A DNA stretch of 64,000 nt from Butyrivibrio sp. (lineage in GTDB: Bacteria > Bacillota > Clostridia > Lachnospirales > Lachnospiraceae). The stretch lies in assembly GCA_023664865.1 (NCBI GenBank), contig JAMPEU010000005.1, positions 62,001 to 126,000 on the forward strand, read 5' to 3'. Of this stretch, positions 62,591 through 64,000 are shown in pieces. Every line of letters begins with the position of its first letter. Position 1 is the first letter of the stretch. A program made the translations under genes and the position numbers. The notes under the pieces are model-generated. The model saw only the letters and a list, made by a program, of their open reading frames with translations, did not search any database and was not told the DNA's origin.

Positions 62591-64000
62591 TCACTTATCC
62601 TGATTCAAATTCGCAACATCATAGGATATCGTTATATCCCTATTGCCATACAACTTAAAGTAATTCTTAATAATCCTCTCCGTCACCACGCGGATATTTT
62701 CTTTGTCCGTACCAACTAACACCACAAGGAACTGGAAACTGCTGTATCTGGTTCCTACGTCCACGCCGCGCAGGGATTTCATAATCGCCTGTTCCATACA
62801 CTGCATGGCAAGTTCCATTTTTTCTAACTTGATATCGCTTCCGTCCGCAAAAAACAGGGTAAACAGTATAAGCTGCACTTCCTGATTGTTCCGCTGCGAA
62901 AAATGCTGCACGAAATCATAAATCCGCACGAACTCGTCGTAATCCACCTGAAACGCGCCTGAATATGACTGTCTGTTCTCCACCATATTCACCAGTCTGT
63001 CCAAGTCAGCCTTAGACTGCTCCAAGGTCTTCGTCATGCTCGTTCCCTGATAGAAAAGATAGTGTTCATCGTTATTGTTCTGTTTCACATGGTATAAAGC
63101 CTTATCAGCCTTCCGCACCAGTTCCGTAAAATTGCCGCCGTCCGTGCCGAATAAGCTGATACCGATGGAAAGGAAAAGCTCGCTCATGATATTGTCTTCT
63201 TTTTTCCTCTGGCTGAACGCATCTAATATCTGCTCCGCCTTTACGGACGCCTCCTTCTGCCCGGAAATGCCCTCGACATAATAAAGAAATTCATTTCCGT
63301 CCATCCTGCATATAATGTCGTTATTGCATACTTCCTTTAACACATCTGCGGTCACTTTAATCACATAGTCTCCGGCAAGATGTCCGTAGGTCTCATTTAT
63401 ATGTCTAAAGTTATTCAAGCCAATCATCATTACGCAGCCGCTGCCGTTGCGCAGGCTCTCGGTAATCTCTTTTTCTCCCTGTTCCCTGCCCAGGAGCCCT
63501 GTAAGGTAATCTACCTTGGTATCAATTCCGGCTTCTTCTTTAGTAACGCTTTCGTAGATTTTATTACTGTCAAACAGCGGAAGTACGGCATCTCTTTCCG
63601 ATATGTTCTGCTGCAGCGTGCCTTTATCAATAAGTTCCATGAACAAATCCACCAGATGCGGATCAAACTGCGTTCCTTTTCCCCGTATAAGCTCTTCCCT
63701 TACTTTTTGGTCTTGCAGGCGTTTCCTGTATACGCGGTTGCTCGTCATTGCGTCATAGGAATCTGCAATGCCGATAATTCTTGCGACAATCGGAATCTCT
63801 TCGCCCTTAAGCCCTTCGGGATAGCCTCTTCCGTCGTATCTCTCGTGATGATATTTCGCGCCGACGCTGACATTTGGAAACATCCTGATATCTTTCAATA
63901 TCTCCGCACCCATCAGCGTATGGCTTTTAATCATCTCAAACTCAACGTCCGTCAGCTTGAAAGGCTTGTTCAGCACGGAATCCGGCACTCCTATCTTGCC
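62591..64000 (-). CDS. HD-GYP / GGDEF-like signalling protein, cut by the window edge
   Basis: The coding frame runs off the right end; the visible part is 469 residues and begins inside the HD-GYP domain (GKIGVPDSVLNKPF, then HTLMGAEIL, HHERYDGRGYPEG, ADSYDAMTSNRVYR), which hydrolyses cyclic di-GMP in active members. A GGDEF-like domain follows (LTGLLGREQGEKEI, RMDGNEFLYYVEG): the signature reads DGNEF in place of GGDEF, so it is probably not a cyclase. A second, more degenerate module (SSFQFLVVLVG) closes the protein. It probably reads or removes a cyclic dinucleotide. The start and any sensory N-terminus lie outside the window. Confidence 0.85.
   Translation of the reverse strand, partial: GKIGVPDSVLNKPFKLTDVEFEMIKSHTLMGAEILKDIRMFPNVSVGAKYHHERYDGRGYPEGLKGEEIPIVARIIGIADSYDAMTSNRVYRKRLQDQKVREELIRGKGTQFDPHLVDLFMELIDKGTLQQNISERDAVLPLFDSNKIYESVTKEEAGIDTKVDYLTGLLGREQGEKEITESLRNGSGCVMMIGLNNFRHINETYGHLAGDYVIKVTADVLKEVCNNDIICRMDGNEFLYYVEGISGQKEASVKAEQILDAFSQRKKEDNIMSELFLSIGISLFGTDGGNFTELVRKADKALYHVKQNNNDEHYLFYQGTSMTKTLEQSKADLDRLVNMVENRQSYSGAFQVDYDEFVRIYDFVQHFSQRNNQEVQLILFTLFFADGSDIKLEKMELAMQCMEQAIMKSLRGVDVGTRYSSFQFLVVLVGTDKENIRVVTERIIKNYFKLYGNRDITISYDVANLNQDK

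Overview
The window looks like a chromosomal segment of a spore-forming Lachnospiraceae-type Clostridium (Firmicutes). Support comes from sporulation genes (a sigG-type sigma factor, a spoIIM-like gene, two SpoVB-family flippases, CotF-type coat proteins, a YlmC/YmxH protein and a Spo0A C-terminal-domain protein), from the local gene orders rny-recX-recA and yicC-remA-rpoZ-rimO-pgsA-cinA, and from strong AGGAGG-type ribosome binding sites. I cannot fix genus or species from the sequence alone. No tRNA, rRNA, CRISPR array, phage structural gene or recognisable transposase was seen.

Layout. (1) Positions 1-16200 are an AT-rich accessory block, almost entirely on the minus strand. It holds an uncharacterised cassette (709-aa protein, ParA/MinD-like ATPase, HD-domain plus zinc-ribbon protein, and a small overlapping ORF), a glycerophosphotransferase-like protein, a two-gene SIR2 / HExxH-protein operon, a two-gene radical-SAM RiPP-type operon whose putative precursor carries seven KYGYPC repeats behind a chagasin-like domain, and a secreted acidic protein. 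(2) 16400-32000 is core metabolism and maintenance: gap-pgk-tpiA, a PHP phosphatase, mnmA, a SpoVB-like flippase, DAHP synthase, xerD, a spoIIM-like gene, a Nudix hydrolase, an aminotransferase, rny, recX and recA. (3) 32000-36160 carries a MATE transporter and a TetR / ABC exporter unit. (4) 36160-45060 is a complete type I restriction-modification locus (hsdM, hsdS, hsdR) with inserted cargo: a broken Fic gene, DUF4160 and DUF2442 genes, tiny ORFs and an AlbA_2/Schlafen-type ATP-binding protein. (5) 45290-54530 holds a Q/N-rich membrane protein, then cinA, pgsA, rimO, rpoZ, remA, yicC, rqcH and two coat proteins. (6) 54800-64000 has a flippase, glgA, the REC-less Spo0A-like gene, ylmC, an ECF sigma / DUF4179 pair, sigG, an SH3 protein and the cut end of an HD-GYP/GGDEF protein.

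The most distinctive non-coding signal is a family of six intergenic elements, each about 150-190 bp. All share a conserved core. Each core is flanked by long inverted arms that pair within a copy (up to 43 bp perfectly) but differ between copies. They occur only in the non-accessory part, between genes in every orientation. The strongest candidates for undescribed biology are this element family, the KYGYPC RiPP operon, the ParA/HD cassette and the SIR2/HExxH pair. All functional statements rest on motif reading by eye; no database search was run.
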